From: Erythrobacter ramosus
GTDB lineage: Bacteria; Pseudomonadota; Alphaproteobacteria; Sphingomonadales; Sphingomonadaceae
Length of the DNA stretch: 64,000 bases
Assembly (NCBI RefSeq): GCF_009828055.1
Contig: NZ_WTYB01000001.1
Coordinates: forward strand, 573,183-637,182
Reading direction: 5' to 3'
A program made the position numbers and the translations under genes. The notes beneath the pieces are model-generated. The model did no database searches and was not told where the DNA came from. It saw nothing but the letters and a program-made list of their open reading frames with translations. Within the stretch, counting starts at the first letter, position 1. Each line of letters begins with the position of its first letter. Below, piece by piece: positions 32,206-40,536 of this stretch.

Positions 32206-32220
32206 TTTGAATATCCCCCT

Positions 32221-32315
32221 CCGTTCGCCCTGAGCCTGTCGAAGGGCTGCACTTTCTTCATTCCCCACGCGGGCCGCAAGAAGGACAGTGCTTCGACAAG
32301 CTCAGCACGAACGGG
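32221..32315. repeat. Inverted repeat of the GAGCTTGTCGAAG family
   Basis: Two imperfect arms of about 38 bases, 32221-32259 and 32277-32315, are inverted copies. Each contains a variant of the core CTGAGCTTGTCGAAG. The same family occurs at 61649-61749. Here it separates the SDR gene from the E1 gene and could form a long hairpin in a common transcript. Confidence 0.8.
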
Positions 32316-32333
32316 AATTATGAGGTAGAGAAT

Positions 32334-33302
32334 ATGGCGCAGATCGACCGCGACAAGCTGCTCGACATCTACACCCGCACGATGAAGGTGAACCGCACCG
32401 ACGAGAAGTTCCGCGAGCTGCTGATGGGCGGCAAGGTCGCGGTGATGTATTACTGCGTGCGCGGGCAGGAGCTGGTCTCGGCCGCGGCAATGGCGGCTCT
32501 GGAGAAGGAAGACTACGTCGTCTGCACCTATCGCGGGCAAGGCGAGCAGACCGCCAAGGGCATCCCGATGGAGAAGTGGTGGGGCGAATGCCTCGGCAAG
32601 GCGACCGGCACCTGCAAGGGCAAAGGCGGCACCATGCACATCACCGATCCCGAGACGGGGATCATGGTGACAACCGGGGTGGTCGGCTCGGGCCTCCCCA
32701 TCGCCAACGGCCTTGCGATGGCGAGCCAGAACAACGGCGATGGGCGCGTGACGTTGGTCAGCTTCGGTGACGGCGCGGCCAATATCGGCGGTTTCCACGA
32801 AGCGATGAACATGGCCCAGCTCTACAAGCTGCCGGTCATCTTCCTGTGCCAGAACAACCGCTATGGCGAACACACGTCTTACGCCGACCACACTGACAGC
32901 CCGAACATCGCCAGCCGCGCTGCTGGTTACGGGATGAAGGGCGTGACGGTTGACGGCAATGACGTCCACCAGATCTACCCCGCGATGCAGGAAGCCGTCG
33001 CCCGCGCCCGTGCTGGTGAAGGACCGACGCTGGTCGAGGCGATGTGCTACCGCATGATGGGCCACTTCTTCGGCTCGGACTTCAGCTATATGCCGCCTGA
33101 GCATATCGCCGAGATGAAGGCCGAAGACCCGCTGCCCAAGCTGCGGCAGGTGATGCTCGACTACCAGTTCACCGAAGAGGAGCTGGACGCCATCGTCGCC
33201 GATATCAACGCGCAGATCGACGCAGCCGTGCAGCACGCGCTCGATGCGCCGCTGCCCGATACCGACGAAATCTACAAAGACGTGCTGGAGGAGACCGCCT
33301 GA
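32334..33302 (+). CDS. Thiamine-dependent 2-oxoacid dehydrogenase E1, alpha subunit
   Basis: Alpha subunit of a heterotetrameric E1 of the pyruvate/acetoin/branched-chain type, which decarboxylates its substrate on thiamine diphosphate and hands the acyl group to a lipoyl arm. The 322-residue product has the conserved early regions (VRGQELVSAAAMAAL, YRGQGEQTAKG), GKGGTMHI and the diphosphate-binding motif GDGAANIGGFHEAMN...NN. The length resembles AcoA/PdhA. The beta subunit overlaps by one base (TGATG). The substrate cannot be read from the sequence. Confidence 0.92.
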   Translation: MAQIDRDKLLDIYTRTMKVNRTDEKFRELLMGGKVAVMYYCVRGQELVSAAAMAALEKEDYVVCTYRGQGEQTAKGIPMEKWWGECLGKATGTCKGKGGTMHITDPETGIMVTTGVVGSGLPIANGLAMASQNNGDGRVTLVSFGDGAANIGGFHEAMNMAQLYKLPVIFLCQNNRYGEHTSYADHTDSPNIASRAAGYGMKGVTVDGNDVHQIYPAMQEAVARARAGEGPTLVEAMCYRMMGHFFGSDFSYMPPEHIAEMKAEDPLPKLRQVMLDYQFTEEELDAIVADINAQIDAAVQHALDAPLPDTDEIYKDVLEETA

Positions 33303-34288
33303 TGGCCCAGATCACCATGACCCAGGCGCTGAACCTCGCCATCGACGAGGCGATGGCCGACGATCCGGGCGTGTTCTGCCTTGGCGAGGACGTGTCCGCC
33401 AAGCAGGGCGGCGGGGTGTTCAAGGTCACCTCGGGCCTCACCGAAAAGTATGGCGAACACCGCATCCGCGCGACGCCGATTTCGGAAACCGCGATCATCG
33501 GGGCGGCCGTCGGTGCGGCTCTGGCAGGCCAGCGCCCGATTGCCGAGATCATGCTAATGAATTTCGTCGGCGTGTGCATGGATCAGATCGTCAACCACGC
33601 GGCCAAGCTGCGCTTCATGTCGGGCGGGCAGACGCCGTGTCCGATCGTGATCCGCACCACCACTGGCGTGGGCGTCGGCTTCGGCGGGCAGCACTCGGAC
33701 ATGCTCGAAGCGTGGTTCGCCCACGTTGCGGGTATTCATGTGGTGACTCCCAGCAACCCCGCCGATGCGCGCGGGCTGATGCGCGCTTCGATTGACGCGA
33801 ATGACCCGGTGATCTTCATCGAGAACATCCTGTGCTACGGCCTCAAGGCGGAAGATCCCGGTCCGGGCTACCGCGTTCCGCTCGGCAAGGCAGCGATTGC
33901 GCGCGAGGGCACCGATATCAGCCTCATCACCTATGGCCGCACGGTTCTGGATGCGCTGGCGGTGGCGGATGATCTCGCCAAGGAAGGCATCTCGGTCGAG
34001 GTGATCGACCTCAGAACCATCGCCCCCTATGACGAGGCCACAGTGCTCGCATCGGTGCGCAAGACCGGCCGCGCGATCACCCTGCACGAAGCCGTGCGCC
34101 CGTTCGGCACCGGCGCGGAAATTGCCGCCAACATTCAGGAAAAGTGCTGGGACAGCCTCAAGGGCCCGGTGCGGCGCATCGGCGGAACCTTCTCTGCGGT
34201 GCCCTTCGCCAGTCACCTCGAACAGGCATGGATTCCGCAGAAGTCGGACCTCATCGCACAAATCAAAGCAAGTGTGGGCAAACTCTAA
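33302..34288 (+). CDS. Thiamine-dependent 2-oxoacid dehydrogenase E1, beta subunit
   Basis: Partner of the preceding alpha subunit. The 328-residue product has the N-terminal EAMADDPGVFCLGEDV motif, the thiamine-site EIMLMNFVGVCMDQIVNHAAK region, GFGGQHSDMLEAWFAHVAG with the conserved histidine, and a C-terminal transketolase-like domain (EVIDLRTIAPYDE, HEAVRPFGTGAEIAA). The next gene begins immediately after its stop (TAAATG). This spacing implies one co-translated unit. Confidence 0.93.
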   Translation: MAQITMTQALNLAIDEAMADDPGVFCLGEDVSAKQGGGVFKVTSGLTEKYGEHRIRATPISETAIIGAAVGAALAGQRPIAEIMLMNFVGVCMDQIVNHAAKLRFMSGGQTPCPIVIRTTTGVGVGFGGQHSDMLEAWFAHVAGIHVVTPSNPADARGLMRASIDANDPVIFIENILCYGLKAEDPGPGYRVPLGKAAIAREGTDISLITYGRTVLDALAVADDLAKEGISVEVIDLRTIAPYDEATVLASVRKTGRAITLHEAVRPFGTGAEIAANIQEKCWDSLKGPVRRIGGTFSAVPFASHLEQAWIPQKSDLIAQIKASVGKL

Positions 34289-34522
34289 ATGGCATCAGAA
34301 ATCCGCATCCCCAAGCTCGGCATGAGCGCTGTTGAGATGACCCTCGTCGAATGGATGTTCGGCGATGGCGAGCGCGTCGAGAAGGGCGACATCATCTACA
34401 CCGTCGAGACCGACAAGAGCACGACCGAGATCGAAGCCCAGGCCAGCGGGGTGATCCACCCCACCGGTGAGGAAGGCGCGGTCTACAAGGTCGGCGACTT
34501 GATTGGCACCATCGAAGAGTGA
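34289..34522 (+). CDS. Free-standing lipoyl-domain protein
   Basis: Product of 77 residues consisting of a single biotinyl/lipoyl domain (SEIRIPKLGMSAVEMTLVEW). The modification lysine is K43 in TVETDKSTTEIEA. It has no subunit-binding domain and no E2 acyltransferase domain, although the neighbouring genes encode a full E1. It would carry acyl groups from the E1 as a mobile cofactor protein, comparable in size to free lipoyl carriers known from other systems. It needs attachment of lipoate by enzymes encoded elsewhere. It overlaps the next gene by four bases (GTGA). Confidence 0.93.
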   Translation: MASEIRIPKLGMSAVEMTLVEWMFGDGERVEKGDIIYTVETDKSTTEIEAQASGVIHPTGEEGAVYKVGDLIGTIEE

Positions 34523-34905
34523 GCACGCCAAGGGAGATGTTAGCGGCGGTCTATGCCACCGCTGGCACGCGCGACTGGGATGCGGTCGGGCGTCTCATCC
34601 ACCCCGATTTCGTGCTCTACGAGGCCAATTCGCTCCCCTTCGCAGGCGAGTGGCGTGGCAAGGACGCGCTGCAACGCTGTGCGGCAGCGATGTATGGCAC
34701 CTGGGCCGATACCAAGCTGGAAATGCTCGATTGCACCGGGGGTGACACCTGGGCGGTGATGGTGATCCGCCTCACCATGCACCCGAAGGACGGCAGCGAA
34801 CCCTTCACCCAGACGATCTGCGAGGCCGGGTGCTTCGAGAACGGGCTGCTGCGCGAATTGCGAATCCACTACTTCGACTCTGCCGAAGTCGCCGCGCGGG
34901 CGTGA
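34519..34905 (+). CDS. NTF2-like (SnoaL/ketosteroid-isomerase fold) protein
   Basis: Product of 128 residues beginning with GTG. It has the NTF2-like pattern: N-terminal helices (MLAAVYATAGTRDWDAVGRL, IHPDFVLYEA) and a beta sheet ending in GLLRELRIHYFDS. Members act as isomerases, cyclases or dehydratases, or as non-catalytic ligand binders; there is not enough to assign one. Its start overlaps the stop of the lipoyl gene, so it is made together with the E1/lipoyl set and presumably acts on the same substrate. Confidence 0.85.
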   Translation: MSTPREMLAAVYATAGTRDWDAVGRLIHPDFVLYEANSLPFAGEWRGKDALQRCAAAMYGTWADTKLEMLDCTGGDTWAVMVIRLTMHPKDGSEPFTQTICEAGCFENGLLRELRIHYFDSAEVAARA

Positions 34906-34929
34906 GGGGGCTTCTGCTAATACTTCAGC

Positions 34930-35018
34930 CGTCGCCCCGTGCCTGACACGGGGTTTGGCTTTTCTTCTTCAGCCGCCGTGCCAAGTTAGCCAAGCCCCGT
35001 GTCAGGCACGGGGCGACG
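34930..35018. repeat. Long inverted repeat with nested CCCCGTGCCTGACACGGGG palindromes
   Basis: Arms at 34930-34960 and 34988-35018 are 31-base inverted copies with a single mismatch. Each contains the smaller palindrome CCCCGTGCCTGACACGGGG. It lies just after the lipoyl/NTF2 operon, where the RNA would form a very stable hairpin that may define the 3' end. Confidence 0.85.
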
Positions 35019-35149
35019 AGATATCAAGGTCTCGAACGGGTTCGCTTGCCGAACATCTCTGTCCCCCTCGACCCCTTACGCAGAATGGCGTATTCTCCCC
35101 GCCCGGGGCGTCGCCATAGAGCGGCGATGATCAACATGGGGCCGATCCG

Positions 35150-36010
35150 GTGAAACAGTCGCTTATCAACCTGCTTCCGCCCGCCACCGTCGCGGCGATC
35201 TGGGCTTTCTGGGGCGTGGCGCCCGCCGCATGGACCCAAGGGCCGTGGGCAATCATCGCGGTGGGCCTTGGCACCCTCGCCTTCGTCCAGCTGCTCGAGC
35301 TGGTGTTCGAACGGCACGAAGGCTGGCGCATCAATGGGCGCGAGCTTTTGACCGACGTCTTCTATGTCGCCTTCGGCTACGGCGTGATCGGGTTCCTCAG
35401 CGATACGCTGGTCAACGGGCCGCTGGGCGAATTGAAAGAGGCTTGGGGCATCGGAACCCCGTGGCTCGCAGCCAGCCCGTTTCTGGTGCAGGTGCTGGTG
35501 GTGATGTTCGTGTTCGAATTCGGGCAGTACTGGATGCACCGCGCGATGCACAACTGGACGCCCCTGTGGCTGACCCACGCGCCGCATCATCACATCACGC
35601 AATTGAATGCGATGAAGGGCTTCATCGGCAATCCGATCGAACTGTTCCTGATCAGCCTCGGCATAACGGCGCTGCTGGATGTGAACCTCAACGCCCTGTT
35701 CGCCGCCATCACCGCAGGCGGCGCGATCGCGACCTACGCCCACGCCAATGTCCGCGCCGATCCGCCGATCTGGTACGGGTACTTCTTCACCACGATCCGC
35801 AATCACAGCCTGCACCACACGGCGCTGAGCTACGAGGACACCCGCTGCAACTACGGCAATTCGGTGATCTTCTGGGACCGCGTGTTCGGCACCTACAAGG
35901 AAGGCGAGAGCGAGGTGGTCGGGCAGGATGATCGCAAGCGGCTGTCAATCAAGGAACAATGGCTGTTCCCGCTGCGCCCGTGGCTGGAGAAGCGCAAGAC
36001 CGCGGCCTGA
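35150..36010 (+). CDS. Sterol desaturase / fatty acid hydroxylase family membrane protein
   Basis: Product of 286 residues, an integral-membrane di-iron oxygenase. It has an N-terminal cluster of hydrophobic segments and the three histidine motifs of the family: YWMHRAMHN (HxxxH), THAPHHHITQ and NHSLHHTALS. Members hydroxylate or desaturate lipids, carotenoids or sterol-like compounds; the substrate cannot be assigned. The start is GTG at 35150, and no clear alternative lies in frame close by. A palindromic repeat separates it from the preceding operon. It may be a single-gene unit. Confidence 0.92.
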   Translation: MKQSLINLLPPATVAAIWAFWGVAPAAWTQGPWAIIAVGLGTLAFVQLLELVFERHEGWRINGRELLTDVFYVAFGYGVIGFLSDTLVNGPLGELKEAWGIGTPWLAASPFLVQVLVVMFVFEFGQYWMHRAMHNWTPLWLTHAPHHHITQLNAMKGFIGNPIELFLISLGITALLDVNLNALFAAITAGGAIATYAHANVRADPPIWYGYFFTTIRNHSLHHTALSYEDTRCNYGNSVIFWDRVFGTYKEGESEVVGQDDRKRLSIKEQWLFPLRPWLEKRKTAA

Positions 36011-36107
36011 CTTCAACCGGTCGCATAGCGACCGCAAGCGCAACCGCCCTCAAGTAGCGCAGCGATAGGACGCACAAATACGCGCGCCCGCAGGTGCCCG
36101 GAACGTA

Positions 36108-36126
36108 CCCCGGACTTGATCCGGGG
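36108..36126. repeat. Short palindrome CCCCGGACTTGATCCGGGG
   Basis: A single 19-base palindrome lies in the 200-base interval between the hydroxylase and tRNA genes. Its form (GC-rich arms around ACTTGAT) resembles half of the paired repeats at 61-148 and 34930-35018. No gene is apparent in this interval. Confidence 0.6.
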
Positions 36127-36186
36127 GAAGTGGAGGAATAGCACCGAGGACGTCGGCCCGGATGGGCCGGCGAAACGCCAAGGGCT

Positions 36187-36213
36187 CATTTCCGCCCCGC
36201 ATGGGCGGAAATG
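36187..36213 (-). terminator. Hairpin at the 3' end of tRNA-Thr
   Basis: A 10-bp inverted repeat (CATTTCCGCC/GGCGGAAATG) with a 7-base loop starts within the encoded CCA of the tRNA. It probably helps to end or process the tRNA transcript. There is no T-run. Confidence 0.45.
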
Positions 36214-36286
36214 GTGCTGCTGGGGAGGATTGAACTCCCGACCTCACCCTTACCAAGGGTGCGCTCTACCACTGAGCTACAGCAGC
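36212..36286 (-). tRNA. tRNA-Thr (anticodon GGT)
   Basis: On the minus strand the sequence folds as a full cloverleaf. The acceptor stem is GCTGCTG/CAGCAGC with discriminator A and an encoded CCA. The D-arm is AGCTCAGTGGTAGAGC and the T-arm GTCGGGAGTTCAATCCTCCC. The anticodon stem CACCC/GGGTG encloses the loop TTGGTAA, so the anticodon is GGT and reads ACC and ACU threonine codons. The total is 75 nt with CCA. Confidence 0.97.
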
Positions 36287-36406
36287 GCCGGTATGGGCGG
36301 GCGCTATTGTCGCGCGGCCTCGTATTGTCAACGCCCTTATTGCGCTAAGCTCGACTAGCCGTGCGCAGGCTTGAAGCTGCGAGGCACTAAGGCCAAAGGG
36401 TTTCGC

Positions 36407-36577
36407 ATGGGTGAAGAGTCCCGCAAGAATATGTCGCGCGAGGAACGGCTCGCGGCCAAGCTGCGCGAGAACCTGCGGCGCAGGAAGGCGCAGGCGCGTG
36501 CCGCTGGCAGCCTTGCGCGCGATTCGGATGCGGCAAATGCAACGGAATCGCTTCCCAATCCCGTCCGCGAAAGCTAA
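36407..36577 (+). CDS. Small highly charged protein, unknown function
   Basis: Product of 56 residues starting MGEESRKNMSREERLAAKLR, rich in Arg, Lys and Glu, and predicted to form a long helix (SREERLAAKLRENLRRRKAQ). Similar short, basic proteins are annotated widely in sphingomonads; no function is known to me. I chose the ATG at 36407 over the one at 36371 because the helix starts there. It precedes gpmA by 63 bases on the same strand and may be co-transcribed with it. Confidence 0.7.
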   Translation: MGEESRKNMSREERLAAKLRENLRRRKAQARAAGSLARDSDAANATESLPNPVRES

Positions 36578-36640
36578 CCCCGCGCGCTCTGATGTATTGA
36601 GAGGACCGGGCCGCCCGCGGCGCGGTGACACGGAGTAAGA

Positions 36641-37327
36641 ATGCCCAAGCTCATCCTCGTCCGCCACGGCCAGAGCCAGTGGAACCTCGAAAACCGCTTC
36701 ACCGGCTGGTGGGATGTCGATTTGACGCCGCAGGGCGTGGCCGAGGCAACCGCGGCGGGCGCGCTGCTGCGCGAGAAGGGCGTGCTACCGAGCTACGCCT
36801 TCACCTCGCTTCAGACCCGCGCGATCAAGACGCTGCATCTGGCGCTGGAAGCGGCCGGACGCTTGTGGATTCCCGAAACAAAGGACTGGCGCCTCAACGA
36901 GCGCCACTATGGCGGGATGACCGGCCTCGACAAGCAGGAAACCCGCGACAAGCACGGTGACGAACAGGTGCTGATCTGGCGCCGCAGCTTTGACGTGCCG
37001 CCGCCCGTGCTGGAAGCGGACAGCGCTTACGATCTCGCCAGCGACCCGCGCTATGCCGGGATCGCCATTCCGAACACCGAAAGCCTCAAGCTGACCATCG
37101 AGCGTGTGCTGCCCTATTGGGAGGAAGCGATCCTGCCGGTGCTGGCGCGCGGTGAGACGGTGATCATTGCGGCGCACGGCAACAGCTTGCGCGCGCTGGT
37201 CAAGCACCTCTCGGGCATTTCCGATGCGGACATCACCGATCTCGAGATTCCCACCGGCCAGCCGATCATCTACGACTTTGACGCCGATATGGTGCCCGGC
37301 GCGCGGTACTATCTGAAGGACGCATGA
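36641..37327 (+). CDS. gpmA: 2,3-bisphosphoglycerate-dependent phosphoglycerate mutase
   Basis: Interconverts 3- and 2-phosphoglycerate in glycolysis and gluconeogenesis. The 228-residue product has the catalytic phosphohistidine motif [20 protein letters not shown] at the N-terminus, the [16 protein letters not shown] segment and the second histidine in [16 protein letters not shown]. It overlaps purE (ATGA) and begins a run of closely spaced housekeeping genes. Confidence 0.96.
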   Translation: MPKLILVRHGQSQWNLENRFTGWWDVDLTPQGVAEATAAGALLREKGVLPSYAFTSLQTRAIKTLHLALEAAGRLWIPETKDWRLNERHYGGMTGLDKQETRDKHGDEQVLIWRRSFDVPPPVLEADSAYDLASDPRYAGIAIPNTESLKLTIERVLPYWEEAILPVLARGETVIIAAHGNSLRALVKHLSGISDADITDLEIPTGQPIIYDFDADMVPGARYYLKDA

Positions 37328-37817
37328 TGGAAGCCACCGGGGGGAAGGTCGCGATCGTGATGGGGAGCCAGTCCGACTGGCCGACCATGAAAGCCGCCGC
37401 CGACGTGCTGAGCGAGCTGGAAGTGGCTTACGAGGCGCGAATCACCTCAGCCCACCGCACGCCGGACCGAATGGTCGCCTTTGCCAAGGGCGCGGAGGGC
37501 GAAGGCTTCAGCGTCATTATCGCAGGCGCAGGCGGCGCAGCGCATTTGCCGGGCATGATCGCCAGCATGACGCATCTGCCGGTGCTGGGCGTGCCGGTGC
37601 AGTCGAAAGCCTTGAGCGGCATGGATAGCCTGCTCTCGATCGTGCAGATGCCGGGAGGCATCCCGGTCGGCACGCTGGCGATTGGTGAGGCAGGCGCGAA
37701 GAACGCCGGGCTCCTCGCCGCCGCGATCCTCGCGCTGAACGACGAAGACCTGTCCGAACGCCTACAAGACTGGCGCGCCGCCAAAAGCGCTGGCGTCGCC
37801 GAGGTGCCGGAGGACTA

Positions 37818-37818
<1 letters not shown>
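37324..37818 (+). CDS. purE: N5-carboxyaminoimidazole ribonucleotide mutase
   Basis: Converts N5-CAIR to CAIR in purine synthesis. The 164-residue class I enzyme shows [14 protein letters not shown], the active-site [11 protein letters not shown] and the [11 protein letters not shown] loop. It starts within the gpmA stop and its own stop overlaps the purK start, so it is translationally coupled on both sides. Confidence 0.97.
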
Positions 37819-39398
<1,580 letters not shown>

Positions 39399-39399
<1 letters not shown>

Positions 39400-40325
39400 T
39401 GCGCTGGCTCGATCACCGCGATTCCATGCCCGAGGCCCTGCGTGGTGCGGTCATTGCGCTCGGCAATTTCGACGGGTTTCACTCGGGCCATCAGGCGGTG
39501 GCGGGCGAGGCGATCCGCTGGGCGCAGGCGGAAGGCCGCCCCTCGATCATCGCCACCTTCGATCCGCACCCGGTGCGCTTCTTCAAGCCTGATGTGCCGC
39601 CGTTCCGGCTGACGACCTTGGAGCAACGGCAGGAATTGTATCTGGCCGCTGGCGCGACCGCGATGCTGGTGTTCCACTTCGATGCCGAGCTGGCGGGGAC
39701 GAGCGCGGAGGATTTCATCCGCGCCATCCTGCTGGAACGCTTCGGAGCGCATGGGGTGGTTACCGGCGGCGATTTCACCTTCGGCAAGGGCGCCAAGGGC
39801 AATGTCGAGCTGCTGCGCACCCTTGGCAGCGAATTGGGCCTGCAATCGCGCGTGGTTGAAGCGGTGAGCGAGGGAGACGAGGTCGTCTCCTCCAGCCGCA
39901 TCCGCACCGCCTTACGCGACGGCGACCCACAGCTGGCCGCGCGCCTGCTCACCCGGCCGTTCGCGATCCGGGGCATCGTCGAGCACGGCGACAAGCGCGG
40001 GCGCACCATCGGCTACCCCACCGCCAACGTGACGATCGACAACTACCTGCGCCCCAAATACGGCATCTATGCCGTGACGGGCCGCTTGCTCGCCACCGGA
40101 CAGGTGCTCCACGGCGCGGCCAATATCGGCATCCGCCCGCAGTTCGAACCGCCCAAGGAGCTGCTGGAGCCCTACTTCTTCGACTTCTCCGGCGATCTGT
40201 ATGGGCAGGAAATCGAGGTGGCCTTCCACCACTTCCTGCGCGGCGAGGCGAAGTTTGACAGCCTCGAGGCGCTGATCGAACAGATGGACAAGGATTGCGC
40301 CGAGGCGCGGCGGTTGCTCGGGTAA
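39399..40325 (+). CDS. ribF: Bifunctional riboflavin kinase / FAD synthetase
   Basis: Phosphorylates riboflavin to FMN and adenylates FMN to FAD. The 308-residue product has an N-terminal nucleotidyltransferase domain (IALGNFDGFHSGHQAVAGEA, ATFDPHPVRFF, SSSRIRTAL) and a C-terminal kinase domain (GRTIGYPTANVTI, YGIYAVTGRL, with the FDFSGDLYGQEIEV segment). The ATG at 39399 overlaps the folA stop. A 150-base inverted repeat follows before ileS. Confidence 0.96.
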
Positions 40326-40327
40326 TT

Positions 40328-40478
40328 GGTTCACGCAGAGACGCAGAGAAGAAGTGGAGACGCAGAGAGGAACCTTCCCGGCGCAGCCGGTATCCGATCC
40401 ATGCGAGGAGGCGAAAGGCCTGCGGCGCATTGCAACACCTCTGCGTCTCCCTGATCTTCTCCGCGGCTCTGCGTGAAC
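40328..40478. repeat. Inverted repeat built of CGCAGAG units, between ribF and ileS
   Basis: Arms at about 40328-40368 and 40438-40478 are imperfect inverted copies with the pattern GTTCACGCAGAGACGCAGAG. The unit CGCAGAG recurs within each arm. It fills most of the 211-base interval, which contains no convincing gene. Elements with this wording are scattered in many proteobacterial genomes, to my knowledge. Confidence 0.75.
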
Positions 40479-40536
40479 TCCCTTCTTCCAAGACAAATTG
40501 CGCAATCCCTGCCCGCCCGCTAAGGCCCCGCCCACC

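Noticed and set aside
31441..34905. Ordinary pyruvate or acetoin dehydrogenase operon
   Set aside because: No E2 acyltransferase core and no dihydrolipoamide dehydrogenase are encoded; the lipoyl protein ends after a single domain.
40328..40478. CRISPR-like array
   Set aside because: The repeated CGCAGAG units are short, irregular and arranged as an inverted repeat without uniform spacers; no cas genes are present in the window.
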